From NCBI RefSeq assembly GCF_000159955.1, contig NZ_GG695982.1:106720-119751 (forward strand): 13,032 nucleotides of DNA. The letters run 5' to 3'. Of the stretch, positions 1-7,254 are shown one piece after another; position 1 is the stretch's first letter, and every line of letters begins with the position of its first letter. The translations under genes and the position numbers were made by a program. Under the pieces are notes generated by a model. The model was not told the DNA's origin, ran no database searches, and was given only the letters and a program-made list of their open reading frames with translations. Origin of the DNA: Paenibacillus sp. oral taxon 786 str. D14 (GTDB lineage: Bacteria; Bacillota; Bacilli; Paenibacillales; Paenibacillaceae).

Positions 1-1
1 C

Positions 2-1045
2 GGAGAGTCGCCCCGCTATTACGGGAGCATCCCCCATACCCCTGCAGCGCTGCGCAAACTCATCAAAGAAATCGGACCTGCCGAAACGCTTTCGTTTTGC
101 TATGAGGCAGGACCCACAGGTTACGAAACTTATCGCTGGATCACCTCCATGGGAGCTCCATGTGTCGTCATTGCTCCATCGCTCATTCCCAAACGCCCCG
201 GCGACCAAGTGAAAACAGATCGACGTGACGCTGAGCAACTTGCCCGTTTGTTCCGTGCAGGAGAACTCACTCCCGTTTACGTGCCCGAGCGAGAAGATGA
301 GGCTCTACGAGAATTGGTTCGCGCCCGTGAAGCTGCCAAGGAAGATGCCCACCGGGCTCGTCAGCGGGTCTTGAAGTTCTTGCTCCGTCACCAGATAGAG
401 CCACCGGCCACAATCAAGCGTCGCTGGACGAAGAAGTATCGCGTCTGGCTGGGGCAACTGGTATTCCCGTACGAGCCCATGCAGGTGGCCTTCGATGAGA
501 TGCTTCATGCTTTGAATGAGATCGAGCAGCGCATGGGTCGCCTAGAAAAAGCACTGGTAGAGCAAGCGGCGACCGGCTCCAAGGCTTCGCTAATTCAAGT
601 TCTTCAGTCCTTACGCGGGATTGGATTGCTCACAGCCATCACCCTTGCGGCTGAAATCGGAACCTTTGCGCGTTTTCGCTCCCCAGCCCAACTGATGGCG
701 TACTTGGGACTGGTCCCTCGTGAGTATTCCACGGGCCTAAGTACTCGTCGAGGCAGCATGACCAAAGCCGGAAACGGCCGCTTGCGCCGGACTTTAGTGG
801 AGTCCGCTTGGAGTTACCGTCATCGTCCTGCCGTGAAGGGCGATCTCGCCAAACGACTAGATGGCATGCCGGCCGACGTACAACTGTTGTCCTGGAAGGC
901 CCAAGAAAGATTGCATTACAAATACCGGCATCTCGTGTTTGGAAAGAACAAGCACAAGAATGTGGCCGTCGGTGCGGTGGCCCGGGAATTGATTGGGTTC
1001 ATATGGGCGGTTGCTAGAACCGTGGAGCAGCCAGCAGCTTCCTAA
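2..1045 (+). CDS. IS110-family transposase (5' end outside window)
   Basis: This is the DEDD transposase/recombinase of an IS110-family insertion sequence. Known members move the element through a circular intermediate, guided by an element-encoded bridge RNA or seekRNA. The frame is open from base 2, adding 49 residues before the first ATG at 149, so the start lies left of the window. The visible part has 347 residues against roughly 330-420 for the family, so only a short N-terminus with the first catalytic Asp should be missing. Visible catalytic motifs are the Glu of CYEAGPTGY (codons around 95-120), the two Asp of KTDRRDA (211-231), and the Ser of EYSTG (around 728) in the C-terminal domain, followed by the conserved TKAGNGRLRRTLVESAW stretch. 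A charged helical linker (about 330-600) joins the two domains. The gene is visibly richer in G+C than the genes to its right, as expected for an acquired element. The family call is secure; the IS110 versus IS1111 subgroup is not settled. Confidence 0.93.
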   Translation, partial: GESPRYYGSIPHTPAALRKLIKEIGPAETLSFCYEAGPTGYETYRWITSMGAPCVVIAPSLIPKRPGDQVKTDRRDAEQLARLFRAGELTPVYVPEREDEALRELVRAREAAKEDAHRARQRVLKFLLRHQIEPPATIKRRWTKKYRVWLGQLVFPYEPMQVAFDEMLHALNEIEQRMGRLEKALVEQAATGSKASLIQVLQSLRGIGLLTAITLAAEIGTFARFRSPAQLMAYLGLVPREYSTGLSTRRGSMTKAGNGRLRRTLVESAWSYRHRPAVKGDLAKRLDGMPADVQLLSWKAQERLHYKYRHLVFGKNKHKNVAVGAVARELIGFIWAVARTVEQPAAS

Positions 1046-1190
1046 CGCATTTGGACGATGAAGGACGCAGGGGACCTTGCCCCCTGCACCCCCACACTCG
1101 CCGTGTGGCGTTCCTCATCTTCGATGAGGAATTGCAAAAGTGTTGATTTGTAACTACCCGCTTGTCAAGGAAGACGCTTGACAAGCTCAC
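1046..1190 (+). other. Chain of four perfect hairpins after the transposase
   Basis: There is no credible gene in the 368 bases between the transposase and the UvrA-like frame. The first part holds four tandem perfect inverted repeats: 7-bp arms at 1067-1073/1080-1086 (GCAGGGG with CCCCTGC), 6-bp arms at 1092-1097/1103-1108 (CCACAC with GTGTGG), 9-bp arms at 1111-1119/1123-1131 (TTCCTCATC with GATGAGGAA), and 10-bp arms at 1160-1169/1177-1186 (GCTTGTCAAG with CTTGACAAGC). The short loops (3-7 nt) suggest structure formed in RNA or in single-stranded DNA. None is followed by a T-run, so these are not ordinary intrinsic terminators. They probably belong to the non-coding right end of the IS110 element. 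Confidence 0.6.
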
Positions 1191-1395
1191 GCCTGAGCAC
1201 GAGGCCCGGGAGCAAACGAAGGTTTGGGAGAGAAATTGCGTTGTCCGTTTGCACTAAGTTTCGGAAGGGACTGAACGTGCGTTTCTAGCTTGCAAAAGCT
1301 CTCCTTGACGAAGGCATAACATGTGGTAACCAACCCACGGATAGCAGCGTGCCGACCGTCGCTCGCATTTTTGCTCTCGCGCCACGTGCTCAGGC
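1191..1395 (+). ncRNA. Candidate IS110 bridge RNA / seekRNA (structured region)
   Basis: A 205-base unit is closed by a long imperfect stem: 1191-1216 pairs with 1370-1395 at 24 of 26 positions, including one G-U pair, with mismatches at 1202/1384 and 1206/1380. Inside are two stem-loops. The first has a lower stem 1227-1232/1299-1304 (GGAGAG with CTCTCC), then 1236-1240/1291-1295, then a symmetric 10 x 10 internal loop (1241-1250 opposite 1281-1290), then 1251-1254/1277-1280 (GCAC with GTGC) and an apical hairpin 1257-1262/1267-1272. The second has 1307-1310/1357-1360 and 1313-1315/1351-1353, an internal loop, and an apical stem 1322-1326/1335-1339. Two stem-loops with internal loops is the known layout of the target- and donor-binding loops of IS110 bridge RNAs. 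The pairing is hand-derived. A small inverted-repeat element (MITE) is the main alternative. Confidence 0.38.
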
Positions 1396-1413
1396 AAGGT
1401 TTAAACTGAGGGC

Positions 1414-2634
1414 TTGACTAAAACGTTCATAGCAACGGATATGATGTATATTTTTGATGAACCCAGTACCGGATTGCATCCCCGTGATGTACACCGCCTC
1501 AATCGGATGCTCGAACGACTCCGGGACAAAGGAAACACCGTGATCGTGGTCGAGCATGACCAGGATGTGATTCAGATTGCCGATCATGTCGTCGATATTG
1601 GACCGGGCGCGGGTGAAAGTGGCGGCGAAATTGTCTATGAAGGAGATTTCCCGGGGTTGTGCGATGCCGATACATTAACCGGAAAGTATATGAGAGATAC
1701 CCTATCCCTAAAAAAGGAAACTCGGAAATCCGCCGGATATCTTTCCGTTGTTGGAGCCTCAAAACACAATCTGAAGAATGTAACTGCTCATATCCCTTGT
1801 GGTGTGCTCACTGTCATTACGGGAGTGGCCGGTTCGGGGAAAAGTACATTGATTTTTGATGTTTTTCTGGAGCAGCATCCGGAGAGCATTGTGATCGACC
1901 AAAAATCAGTAAGTGCCTCGACCAGGTCAACCCCGGCGACTTATACGGGCCTTATGGAGGCGATTCGGGATGTTTTTGCCTCAACGAACAAGGTAAGCAA
2001 GTCGCTTTTTAGCTTTAATTCGGAAGGGGCTTGCCCGGACTGCCAAGGCAACGGGTTTATTACTACGGATCTTGCATTTCTTGAGAGTATTCGAATGACT
2101 TGTGAAACTTGTCATGGGAAACGCTTCAAAGAAGAAGTTCTTCAGTATAAGTTAGATGGGAAATCCATATCGGATGTACTGGACATGACCGTATTAGAGG
2201 CTCTATCCTTTTTCAGGGAGAAAGAAATGGTCTCCATTTTACAAGCATTATCGGATGTAGGATTGGACTATATGACGTTGGGGCAACCGTTGAATACGTT
2301 ATCGGGCGGGGAATGTCAAAGAATTAAATTAGCGGGCGAGCTTCACCGATCCGGTAACATCTATGTGTTGGACGAGCCGACAACGGGACTTCATATGTCC
2401 GATGTGAGACATTTATTATCCATTCTCAATCGCTTGGTTGATAACGGCAGCACTGTCATTGTGATCGAACACCATCTGGATGTGATGAAACAAGCGGATT
2501 GGATTATTGATCTTGGCCCCGATGGCGGAAAACATGGAGGAGAGATCATGTTCGCAGGCACGCCGCAAGATTTGGTGACCAGATGCAACTCGATAACTGC
2601 ACAGTATTTAAGAAATAATATTGCGGGGGACTGA
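1414..2634 (+). pseudogene. UvrA-like ABC ATPase, 5' half lost beside the IS
   Basis: This is the C-terminal part of a UvrA-family protein of the short paralogue type, often annotated as excinuclease subunit A-like and linked to drug tolerance. Numbered from the TTG at 1414, recognisable sequence starts near residue 8, in the middle of the first nucleotide-binding domain: Walker B IFDEPSTGLH (13-22) and the His-loop VVEHD (45-49). The second ATPase domain is complete: Walker A GVAGSGKST (137-145), a zinc finger CPDC (207-210) with CETC (230-233), signature LSGGE (296-300), Walker B VLDEPTTGLH (318-327) and H-loop IEHH (351-354). The Walker A, zinc finger and signature of the first domain are absent and the frame is closed by a stop at 1402-1404, so at least half of an expected protein of about 750 residues or more is gone. 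The TTG at 1414 has no ribosome binding site and is only the edge of the open frame. Loss by IS110 insertion is the simplest reading; the missing half may lie left of the IS. Confidence 0.85.
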
Positions 2635-2637
2635 ACC

Positions 2638-3570
2638 TTGAAAATCGAACGGTTATTAGGGATCATTGTGCTGCTGATTCACAGGAAAAGGATGAAGGCG
2701 GAGGACCTATCGAGGTATTTTGAAGTATCCGAGAGAACGATATACCGGGATATCGATTCTCTTCATCGTGCAGGGATTCCCATCGTATCGCTTTCCGGAC
2801 AAGACGGCGGCTATGAATTAATGGATGGGTTCAAATGGGATAAAACGTATCTGACTTTAGATGATTTACTCTCGATCCAATGGGCGTTAAGAAGCATTGA
2901 AAAGGCTACGGGGTTCGAGGATATCCACGACTTGATTTCAAAAATCAATCTATTAATCGACACAGTCCCCGCGCAAGACCCAAGCATCCAATTGCAAATT
3001 TCGCATTCGAATAACAGTTCGCAACCTATTCAAGCCCTATACAAATCCATTCAAAATTGTACTGTAATCAAGATTCGATACGTGGATCATAAAGGAAGTG
3101 AAACCGTGCGGGATATGGAACCCATGGGAATCTTTTTAAAAGATTATCACTGGTATACTTGGGGATATTGTTTACTGCGGAAGGAACTCAGAGTCTTTAA
3201 ATTAACCCGGATCATTGAAACGTCTAACACAGATCGCTATTTTACCAGGCGTGCCTATACGATTGAAGATCTCTATGGCAAGGATGATGGGAAAGCGGAT
3301 AGCGGCATTGTCACGGTTGGCCTCCAATTTAGCCCAGAAATGAGGGCGCAAGTATTAGATCATTTTCAGAAAGATGAAATCATAAGTCATCCGGACGGGA
3401 CAATCCTCGTAAAGAAAAATTATTACACGGTTGATAAAGCTATCGCTCAAATTATTGGTTTTGGAAATAAAGTCCGTATTATTTATCCTGAAGAGCTCAT
3501 TCAAACATTTATAGCCTGTTTAGATGACATCAAAAAATTGTACACCGACCAAGCTCGTGGAGAAGTTTAA
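2638..3570 (+). CDS. WYL-domain transcriptional regulator (YafY-like)
   Basis: This is a DNA-binding regulator of the DeoR-like HTH plus WYL class. The protein has 310 residues, normal for the class. An N-terminal winged helix (about 4-60) carries the recognition helix SERTIYRDIDSL (31-42) and the typical wing DGGYEL (56-61). The WYL domain covers about 130-200, with HWYTWGYC (171-178) and the conserved basic FKLTRI (187-192). A C-terminal extension (about 222-305) resembles the usual WCX domain. The start is TTG at 2638, three bases after the stop of the UvrA-like frame, with a GGGGG run in the end of that frame at suitable distance. The two genes were therefore probably one operon, with this protein sensing a ligand through WYL and controlling the operon. 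With the upstream gene broken, it may now be expressed from a promoter at or in the IS. The family call is firm; target and ligand are unknown. Confidence 0.9.
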   Translation: MKIERLLGIIVLLIHRKRMKAEDLSRYFEVSERTIYRDIDSLHRAGIPIVSLSGQDGGYELMDGFKWDKTYLTLDDLLSIQWALRSIEKATGFEDIHDLISKINLLIDTVPAQDPSIQLQISHSNNSSQPIQALYKSIQNCTVIKIRYVDHKGSETVRDMEPMGIFLKDYHWYTWGYCLLRKELRVFKLTRIIETSNTDRYFTRRAYTIEDLYGKDDGKADSGIVTVGLQFSPEMRAQVLDHFQKDEIISHPDGTILVKKNYYTVDKAIAQIIGFGNKVRIIYPEELIQTFIACLDDIKKLYTDQARGEV

Positions 3571-3659
3571 GGTGGATCACGAAAAGCTCCAAAGCTGCTG
3601 GCCGTGCTCCCGCGTTCGGATTGGAGGAAACTGGGGATGCTTAAGCGAAGGGGAGCCTT

Positions 3660-3665
3660 TATAAT
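3660..3665 (+). promoter_or_regulatory. Possible -10 box for the dihydrouridine synthase gene
   Basis: A perfect TATAAT lies 40 bases before the ATG at 3706 in a 135-base gap. No good -35 hexamer is visible 16-18 bases upstream (the region reads ATGCTT), so the call rests on the -10 alone. No clear terminator for the WYL gene is seen in the same gap. Confidence 0.35.
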
Positions 3666-3705
3666 AGAATATGAGGTAGGCTAACGAGAAGATTGGAGTT
3701 TGAAA

Positions 3706-4680
3706 ATGAACCATAATTTCTGGCGCGATTTACCGCGACCCTTTTTTATACTTGCACCGATGGAAGATGTGACGCACGTGGTGTTTCGCCATGTCGTGAG
3801 TAAAGCAGGAAGGCCGGATGTCTTCTTTACGGAGTTTGCCAATACGGAGAGCTATTGTCACCCTGAAGGGAATCATAGTGTACGTGGTCGTTTGCTTTTT
3901 ACCGAGGACGAACAACCCATGGTAGCCCATATCTGGGGCGATAAGCCGGAATATTTTGAAAAGATGAGCATCGATATGGCGAAGTTAGGCTTTCAGGGGA
4001 TCGATATCAATATGGGATGCCCGGTTCCGAATGTGGCTACGAATGGGAAGGGGAGCGGCTTAATTCTCCGACCCTCGGTGGCCGCTGAAGTGATCCAAGC
4101 TGCCAAAGCCGGGGGCTTGCCAGTAAGCGTGAAGACACGACTGGGTTTCACCGAGGTGGAGGAATGGCGGGAGTGGTTAACCCATATTCTGAAGCAAGAC
4201 ATTGTCAATCTGTCAATCCACCTGCGCACCCGAGAAGAAATGAGCCAAGTTGCAGCCCACTGGGAACTGATTCCGGAAATTAAGGCGCTGCGCGATCAAG
4301 TCGCACCACAGACCCTGCTCACGATTAACGGCGATATTCCCGACCGACAAACCGGCTTGAAGCTGGCTGAGCAGTATGGGGTAGATGGAATTATGATTGG
4401 GAGAGGGATCTTTAAGAACCCGTTTGCCTTTGAAAAAGAGCCAAGAGAGCACAGCACGACCGAATATCTGGATCTGCTGCGGTTGCATTTGGATCTCCAT
4501 GATCAGTATTCCAATCAATTGGAGGCGCGTCCGTTTAAGGCGCTGCAACGTTTCTTCAAGGTGTATGTCAAAGGATTCCGCGGGGCAAGTGAACTAAGAA
4601 ATCAACTGATGAGCACCTCATCAACTGATGAAGTGCGGGAGATGCTGGACGAGTTTACTCAGCAAATGGCCAGCGAATAA
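3706..4680 (+). CDS. tRNA-dihydrouridine synthase (DUS family)
   Basis: This is a cytoplasmic FMN enzyme that reduces specific uridines of tRNA to dihydrouridine using NADPH. The 324-residue protein is a normal length. The TIM-barrel motifs are all present: [15 protein letters not shown] (14-28), TEFANTES (42-49), INMGCPVP (101-108) with the expected catalytic Cys105, GSGLIL (116-121), the FMN-contacting Lys of VKTRLGF (142-148), HLRTREEM (172-179), INGDI (207-211), and the phosphate-binding [18 protein letters not shown] (225-242). A helical C-terminal tRNA-binding region follows (about 250-324). ATG at 3706 is preferred: GGAG at 3695-3698 sits 7 bases before it, whereas the in-frame TTG at 3700 lies only one base from that site. 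The gene looks monocistronic, with a strong terminator 14 bases downstream. Its Dus subgroup and target uridine position cannot be assigned from sequence alone. Confidence 0.95.
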   Translation: MNHNFWRDLPRPFFILAPMEDVTHVVFRHVVSKAGRPDVFFTEFANTESYCHPEGNHSVRGRLLFTEDEQPMVAHIWGDKPEYFEKMSIDMAKLGFQGIDINMGCPVPNVATNGKGSGLILRPSVAAEVIQAAKAGGLPVSVKTRLGFTEVEEWREWLTHILKQDIVNLSIHLRTREEMSQVAAHWELIPEIKALRDQVAPQTLLTINGDIPDRQTGLKLAEQYGVDGIMIGRGIFKNPFAFEKEPREHSTTEYLDLLRLHLDLHDQYSNQLEARPFKALQRFFKVYVKGFRGASELRNQLMSTSSTDEVREMLDEFTQQMASE

Positions 4681-4693
4681 AGTAAACATAAGC

Positions 4694-4741
4694 AAAACAG
4701 GTCAACTATGGGCAGAACGCCACCATAGTCGACCTGTTTTT
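4694..4741. terminator. Bidirectional intrinsic terminator
   Basis: Arms 4694-4711 and 4723-4740 pair over 18 positions with one A/C mismatch (4704/4730) around an 11-base loop. The stem ends in AAAACAGG on one side and CCTGTTTTT on the other, so both strands read a hairpin followed by a T-run. It serves the rightward dihydrouridine synthase gene and the leftward ABC permease gene, which converge here. Confidence 0.92.
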
Positions 4742-4764
4742 GTATAACTGTGTATTTCCCTGAT

Positions 4765-5463
4765 TTACTTATGCTCTGCAAATCTCCACCAAGCCACGGT
4801 TCCGGCGAAGCCCACGATCGCCGTGAGGACGAGAATGCTGTAGCTGATGAAGCCGATATCTACACCCTTCGTCAGAAGAACCGGAATAGTCCATGGGAAG
4901 TACGGGCCGAGGCCGAGCTGAACAACCGCATTGGATGCGATGATGATTACGAAGATCAGCCCAATCGGGGCGAGATACCCTTTCGTGATATTGGCGATTA
5001 AAGCACTGGTTGAGCTGACAGCCATAATAAGCACGGATGTAAGCATGAACGTCCCGAAGAACTGAAGGATGGAGGAACCGGAACTGCCATTCACCCCAAT
5101 GAAAGATCCGGCGATCGTAATTAGGGCAAAAGTGAAAAGGGCGATCAATATATTCCAGATCGTAATCACGATGAATTTCGACAGCACGCTATACGATTTG
5201 GGAATAGGCTTTACGATCAAATCTTTAATGGTTTTATCGGTGTATTCTCGTCCAAACACCCATGCTGAGGTGAAGGAGAACCCGACCACCAGCAGCGAGG
5301 CGATGGAGTCAAAGATATCCGTATAGTACATGTCCCAAGAAACGCCGGGCTCCTTGAAGAGCCCAATCAATAAAGGCATGGCGATAAAGACGACAGCTAC
5401 GACCCAAAATACGATAGACTTCCATACTTTAAGCAGCTCGTTATGAATAAAAGAAAGTAACAT
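4765..5463 (-). CDS. ABC-2 type transporter permease (Bcr-like)
   Basis: This is the membrane subunit of an ABC exporter of the kind found in bacitracin and lantibiotic resistance and immunity transporters. The 232-residue protein has six hydrophobic segments at about 16-36, 53-71, 97-120, 131-156, 164-186 and 204-227. The cytoplasmic loop FGREYTDKTIKDLIVKPIPK (70-89) is the typical ABC-2 coupling region. The ATG at 5463 overlaps the TGA of the ATPase gene by one base, and a G-rich site (5472-5477) lies 8 bases upstream. An in-frame TTG directly before it, at 5466, is possible but too close to that site. The overlap implies translational coupling in a two-gene operon, ending at the terminator near 4740. 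The exported substrate is unknown; peptide antibiotics are the family precedent. Confidence 0.9.
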   Translation of the reverse strand: MLLSFIHNELLKVWKSIVFWVVAVVFIAMPLLIGLFKEPGVSWDMYYTDIFDSIASLLVVGFSFTSAWVFGREYTDKTIKDLIVKPIPKSYSVLSKFIVITIWNILIALFTFALITIAGSFIGVNGSSGSSILQFFGTFMLTSVLIMAVSSTSALIANITKGYLAPIGLIFVIIIASNAVVQLGLGPYFPWTIPVLLTKGVDIGFISYSILVLTAIVGFAGTVAWWRFAEHK

Positions 5464-6404
5464 CAAGCGTTCCCCCCTGCTGTACGAATGGTCCGTAAAA
5501 AGTAACTTTCCAGATTTTCAGTGACTACGCTGAGATGGGTTGGCGGTTGGCTTGCACGTACTAACAGGTCTGCCAGTTGTTCTGGATTCCCCAAGGCACG
5601 CTCTTCAGTCAGCTCCAGCCGTTCATCCTCAGTATCTTTGAACGTGTACCCATTCTCGGCGAGAATATGTCGAATGGCATCGATATCTCGTCCGCCCACA
5701 ACCAGTTTCTTCTCCACCGAACGCTCCAGTTGATCGATATTCATGTTCTGGACAAGTTGCCCTTTGTGCATGATCGCCACACTGTCAACCAGCTTAGACA
5801 GCTCCTCCAAGAGATGGCTGGAGAGGAAGATCGTGACGCCCTCGTTGCGGGAAAGGTCAAGTAACAACTCCCGGATTTCCACGACACTGGCTGGATCCAG
5901 CCCGTTGACCGGCTCGTCCAATATCAAAACCTCTGGGTTATGAATAATCGCTTTTGCTAACCCTAGGCGTTGTCTGTTCCCTAGAGACAGGTTTTTGGCT
6001 TTCTTCTTACGGTGAATTTCTAAATCCAGCTTCTTAATGACGCGGTCAACGGCCCCTCGGTCGGAGATCCGGTGCATTCTTCGGGCGATCTCCAGATTTT
6101 CCACCACGGTAAGATCCGGATAATAAGAAGCTTCCTCCAAGTAACCAACGTGGCTCCAAAGCTTATAGTTACCGGAGTCCACCTTGCTGCCCAACATATA
6201 GATGCTGCCGGAGGTAGGCTTGAGCAGCGACAGGAGCATCTTAATTGTTGTTGTTTTGCCAGCTCCATTCAAACCGAGGAAGCCCATAATTTCCCCTCTG
6301 TGTACTTCAAGCGAAAGGTTGCGAACCGCATGAAAATCGCCGAAGCTCTTGCTGACATTATCCAATTGGATGGCGTTGGTGCCGCCTCTTCTTCCATTAC
6401 TCAT
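5463..6404 (-). CDS. ABC transporter ATP-binding protein (BcrA-like)
   Basis: This is the cytoplasmic ATPase that powers the partner permease. Numbered from the ATG at 6404 (313 residues), Walker A is GLNGAGKTT (44-52), the signature is LSLGNRQRLGLAKA (139-152), Walker B is VLILDEPVNGLDP (159-171) and the H-loop is SSH (195-197). In the Q-loop region the sequence is GYLEEASYYPDLTVVENL (87-104), with an acidic residue where most ABC ATPases have Gln; this and the LSLGN signature are usual in BcrA-type resistance ATPases. A C-terminal domain of about 90 residues follows. ATG 6404 is chosen because AAGGGTGG (6413-6420) is 8 bases upstream; the in-frame GTG at 6416 lies inside that site. It is the first gene of the operon and divergent from the two-component genes, which probably regulate it. 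Confidence 0.93.
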   Translation of the reverse strand: MSNGRRGGTNAIQLDNVSKSFGDFHAVRNLSLEVHRGEIMGFLGLNGAGKTTTIKMLLSLLKPTSGSIYMLGSKVDSGNYKLWSHVGYLEEASYYPDLTVVENLEIARRMHRISDRGAVDRVIKKLDLEIHRKKKAKNLSLGNRQRLGLAKAIIHNPEVLILDEPVNGLDPASVVEIRELLLDLSRNEGVTIFLSSHLLEELSKLVDSVAIMHKGQLVQNMNIDQLERSVEKKLVVGGRDIDAIRHILAENGYTFKDTEDERLELTEERALGNPEQLADLLVRASQPPTHLSVVTENLESYFLRTIRTAGGNA

Positions 6405-6579
6405 CTCTCTAACCACCCTTTACTTTAAAATTTAGAGAAAACACGATTTGGTGTTTCACCTGAGCACAGCTTGTACTTTAAACGACGAATCTCAACTGAA
6501 CCTCAACCCAGGGCGCCGAGTTGTTGATTTTCGGTTTATTTTTGGGGAGTATATTCAGTAGAAAAAAGGGGGAGATCCT
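6405..6579. promoter_or_regulatory. Divergent promoter region, ABC operon / two-component genes
   Basis: This A+T-rich gap must hold promoters for both directions. A TATATT (6550-6555) is a possible rightward -10 box, but no good -35 hexamer stands at the right distance. Two copies of the 9-mer TACTTTAAA occur at 6421-6429 and 6474-6482, and AAACAC/GTGTTT (6439-6444/6451-6456) form a short inverted repeat between them. These are possible response-regulator or operator sites, seen but not assignable. Confidence 0.4.
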
Positions 6580-7254
6580 GTGTTTGATATCTTGGTGGTC
6601 GAAGATGACGTCAATACGCAGCGACTGATCTGCGCCGTGCTTCAACGCGGGGGCTACAACTCGCATGTGGCCGGAAATGGGATCGAGGCACTTAACCTGA
6701 TGGAGGAACGTCACTTCGATTTGGTTGTACTAGACTTGATGATGCCGGAGATGGACGGATACCAATTATGTGAGGATTTACGTAGTGCGGGGGACAACAT
6801 TCCGATCCTGATGGTGACTGCGGCCCATGATATCAAGTTTAAGCACAATGGCTTCCTTGTCGGAACCGATGATTATATGACTAAGCCCTTCGACGAGCAG
6901 GAACTGCTGTTCCGAATCAAAGCGCTGTTGCGTCGCGCACAGATCGCGAACGAGCGCAGGCTAGTTGTCGGGGAAACGGTATTGGATTACAACGCACTCA
7001 CTGTGATAAGGGGAAATCAACAAATCTCTTTGCCGCAGAAAGAATTTTACCTTCTGTTTAAGCTGCTTAGTTATCCGAATAAAATTTTTACGCGATTGCA
7101 GCTGCTTGAGGAGATTTGGGGGCCAGATACGGAAACGGATGATCATACACTGAACGTTCATATCAACCGGCTGCGCGACAAATTTAGAGACAGTCCCGAT
7201 TTTGAGATCGTGACGGTGCGCGGTTTGGGATACAAAGCGGTGAAGAGGGGATGA
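6580..7254 (+). CDS. OmpR-family response regulator
   Basis: This is the DNA-binding output protein of a two-component system (224 residues). The receiver domain (1-118) has the acidic pocket EDD (8-10), the phospho-acceptor Asp52 in VLDLMMPEMDG (50-60), Thr80 and Lys102 of TKPF. The OmpR-type winged helix covers about 127-222, with the recognition segment DDHTLNVHINRLRDK (187-201) and the closing VRGLGYK (213-219). The start is GTG at 6580, with AAGGGGGAG (6566-6574) 5 bases before it. The stop overlaps the start of the kinase gene as ATGA, so the pair is translationally coupled. It stands divergent from an ABC exporter operon, its most likely target. Confidence 0.95.
   Translation: MFDILVVEDDVNTQRLICAVLQRGGYNSHVAGNGIEALNLMEERHFDLVVLDLMMPEMDGYQLCEDLRSAGDNIPILMVTAAHDIKFKHNGFLVGTDDYMTKPFDEQELLFRIKALLRRAQIANERRLVVGETVLDYNALTVIRGNQQISLPQKEFYLLFKLLSYPNKIFTRLQLLEEIWGPDTETDDHTLNVHINRLRDKFRDSPDFEIVTVRGLGYKAVKRG

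Noticed and set aside
1141..1158. TGTTGATTTGTAACTACC as a left end of an IS21-type element
   Set aside because: It begins with TGT and looks vaguely like such ends, but no matching inverted end and no IstA/IstB coding sequence is present in the window.
1191..1395. Reading the inverted-repeat unit as a MITE inserted into the locus
   Set aside because: The arms would suit terminal repeats, but no target-site duplication is visible on either side, and the inner paired stem-loops and position behind an IS110 transposase fit a guide RNA at least as well. Kept as the main alternative.
1414..1416. TTG as a true start for the UvrA-like protein
   Set aside because: There is no ribosome binding site before it, and the protein would begin in the middle of an ATPase domain.
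3587..3626. CTCCAA/TTGGAG inverted repeat as a terminator after the WYL gene
   Set aside because: The arms are only 6 bp, the loop is 28 bases and no T-run follows.
6072..6428. 118-codon plus-strand frame opposite the ABC ATPase gene
   Set aside because: It is antisense to a strongly conserved gene, with no recognisable domain and no good ribosome binding site.
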